Shown: one piece after another, positions 20,690 through 21,978 of the stretch | Layout: the number at the start of each line of letters is the position of its first letter | How positions within the stretch are numbered: the first letter of the stretch is position 1 | NCBI GenBank assembly: GCA_964200185.2 | Contig: CAXNAD020000313.1 | Coordinates: 1-21,978, forward strand | Length of the DNA: 21,978 nucleotides | Reading direction: 5' to 3' | Origin: Choristocarpus tenellus KU-1152 | Lineage: Eukaryota > Phaeophyceae | Program-made: the position numbers and the translations under genes | The notes under the pieces: model-generated | Seen by the model: the letters and a program-made list of their open reading frames with translations, nothing else | Told to the model about the DNA's origin: nothing | Databases searched by the model: none

Positions 20690-21005
20690 CGAGACAGACA
20701 GGCAGGCTATAAACGATGCTTGAGGAGCAAGTGGTGTGACCAGTGTCTACCTACGACCCTTATCATTCCCTATGCTGGTGTCAAGAACACCACATTCCTT
20801 CCCAAATACACAGGAGTTCGTCCTATCTGACCATCCCTAGGGACGAGGAGTTTAGTGGGTCATCTACGTAATGTCTATCCTAGTGCTCTTGGCGCCAACG
20901 ATCCTTGCCTCTCTGACTCGACAGTAGCCGACAAGTAGCCTCGGGATTGCTGAGGCATAAATGAGTTGAGTGACCAATATTTCTCCTTGCCGAGCAATCC
21001 GGGTA
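20690..21005 (-). repeat. Dispersed repeat family R2, copy 2 (relic ORF)
   Basis: This is the reverse-orientation partner of 3470-3760. The minus ATG at 20958 starts MPQQSRG, matching MPGQSRG in copy 1. After two in-frame stops the frame resumes with LLVPRDGQIGRTPVYL and NVVFLTPA, aligned with LLVPKDDQMDLTPIHL. Similarity continues into GTAGACACTGGTCA, CCACTTGCTCCTCA and TATAGCCTGCCTGTCTGTCTC. Upstream similarity extends to about 21005, where TIR element copy 4 begins directly, so the element and R2 are adjacent here but not in copy 1. Confidence 0.62.
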
Positions 21006-21006
21006 C

Positions 21007-21254
21007 TGAGTGAAAGTGAGTAAGAGCTTTTCCCTGTTCGTCCAATTGGGGCTTGGCCTCTCAGGTGTTTTTTTATGACATTTTCTCATTCCGAAATGTT
21101 TTGGAGTAGGTAAAATGCATACGTTATGAAACGTTGTGTCCGGAACAAGGAATTTGGCGCTTCCTACCAAACACGATAGCCAAAATTACATCAAAATCGG
21201 AACATTGGATTTTGGCCCCCAAATGGAACCGGCTCTACTCTCTAAGATACTTCG
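21007..21254 (-). mobile_element. MITE-like TIR element, copy 4 (inverted)
   Basis: This is the family in reverse. The left end here is GAGTGAAAGTGAGTAAGAG, corresponding to the right end of copies 1 and 2. The right end is CTACTCTCTAAGATACTTCGACTC. The interior holds TTGGGGCTTGGC, the hairpin (TTCCGAAATGTTTTGGAGTAGG) and CCAAAATTACATCAAAATCG. The outer arms GAGTnnAAGTATC and GATACTTnnACTC suggest that the original TIR reached about 23 bp. Confidence 0.8.
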
Positions 21255-21482
21255 ACTCCACTGACAAATGTTGTGTGGTGGGGTAGTACAATGGTGACCT
21301 ATACAATTACTTGCCATAGCAGGGGTGCCGGTAGGCGGAGGTAGATACCTGGGCTGTGAGGTTGAACGACTAATAGCATGGGCTGATACAGATGGTATTG
21401 CTGATGACTGGACTGAAGAACATGTTGTAATTGGTTCTTCCTCCCAGTAATCCACCGTAGTGCATACACGTTGGTTCATTCA

Positions 21483-21846
21483 TTATGAGATGCGTGGAGG
21501 ACAGCACCAGAGTAAGTGGTGGGGAGAGAGGATCGACCAGACAAGATATTGAACTCGGACGTTTTGCCCGATCACGGGCCTGAGCAAATGTAGCAGCAGG
21601 CTCTTCATGGATCTACTCAAGATGTATTTTGAGGAGTAAGTCATTTTCCATGAGCGCAACTTTCAATTGCTCAACGACTTCAGTGGTAGTATCTACAATA
21701 TCAGATGGAAGTTTGGTACGACGAACATTCTCCAGAAAACAATTCATGGCAGTGGTACATCGTGGCGTATATTGGTCTGCAGAGTCACTATCTCCTTGTT
21801 TCAGGGACGTTTGCCTACGGACAGACACACGCAATAATTGTGCCAT
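21483..21846 (-). pseudogene. Possible broken or intron-containing ORF of unknown family
   Basis: The minus ATG at 21846 has a favourable context (CACA-ATG-GC). It opens 77 codons beginning MAQLLRVSVRRQTSL, with a helix-like DTTTEVVEQLKVALMENDLLL near the end. It meets TAG at 21613-21615 and continues in the same frame as IHEEPAATFAQARDRAKRPSS. A further minus frame (21479 downward) is Ser/Pro-rich and runs into TIR element copy 4. This could be a gene with a nonsense mutation, a gene with an unseen intron, or chance. I do not recognise the protein. Confidence 0.3.
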
Positions 21847-21978
21847 TGTGAATGTATTGAGTAATTAATCCTGTACATCTTCCGACGAGGTAGGAGGAGT
21901 AATGGGGATGAGATGTTCGTAGATAGTGCTGCTGGTACACTGTAGACACCATCGGTGGAGTAGATTAGGAAATGCAGA
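21847..21978. other. Right-edge flank, nothing identified
   Basis: The sequence runs off the window. If the ORF starting at 21846 is real, this is its upstream region. No promoter signal is evident. Confidence 0.4.

Noticed and set aside
21186-21479. 97-codon Ser/Pro-rich minus ORF as an intact gene
   Set aside because: Its 3' part is the terminus of TIR element copy 4. The remainder is low complexity without homology support, so it is only mentioned with the broken ORF upstream.

Overview
The window looks like nuclear DNA of a eukaryotic alga, most likely a stramenopile and possibly a diatom. The evidence is two spliced genes with GT-AG introns, long repeat-rich non-coding stretches, interstitial TTAGGG-type tracts, and one protein whose N-terminus resembles the bipartite plastid-targeting leader of algae with secondary plastids. 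The species cannot be fixed from the sequence alone.

Layout. Bases 1-1225 are a mosaic of decayed bacterial mobile-element pieces: a probable transposase tail, an Rpn-like fragment (minus), the 5' end of a group II intron (minus) and a traD coupling-protein fragment (plus). The combination resembles Rickettsiales integrative elements and is foreign to the rest of the window. Bases 1226-10906 hold no intact gene that I can support. They carry three copies of a 245-255 bp TIR element (a fourth lies at 21007-21254), one copy of a repeat family R2 and two of a repeat family R1, both of which preserve traces of old reading frames, and several short duplications.

The genic core is 10907-15770. A four-exon plus-strand gene (10907-12611) encodes a histidine phosphatase of the plant 2-carboxyarabinitol-1-phosphatase-like type. 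A three-exon minus-strand gene (15770-14260) encodes an AKAP7-like 2H phosphoesterase. They converge, with their stops about 1.65 kb apart. Nothing in the sequence suggests a shared pathway.

Bases 15771-21978 are again mostly non-coding. They contain three local direct duplications (two offset by about 195-199 bp, one of which carries telomere-like cores), a second R2 copy directly beside an inverted TIR element, and a possible broken reading frame at the right edge. I found no tRNA, rRNA or CRISPR array, and no multi-gene system. The strongest unusual signals are the bacterial mosaic at the left edge, the TIR-element family with its conserved internal hairpin, and the two repeat families with relic coding.
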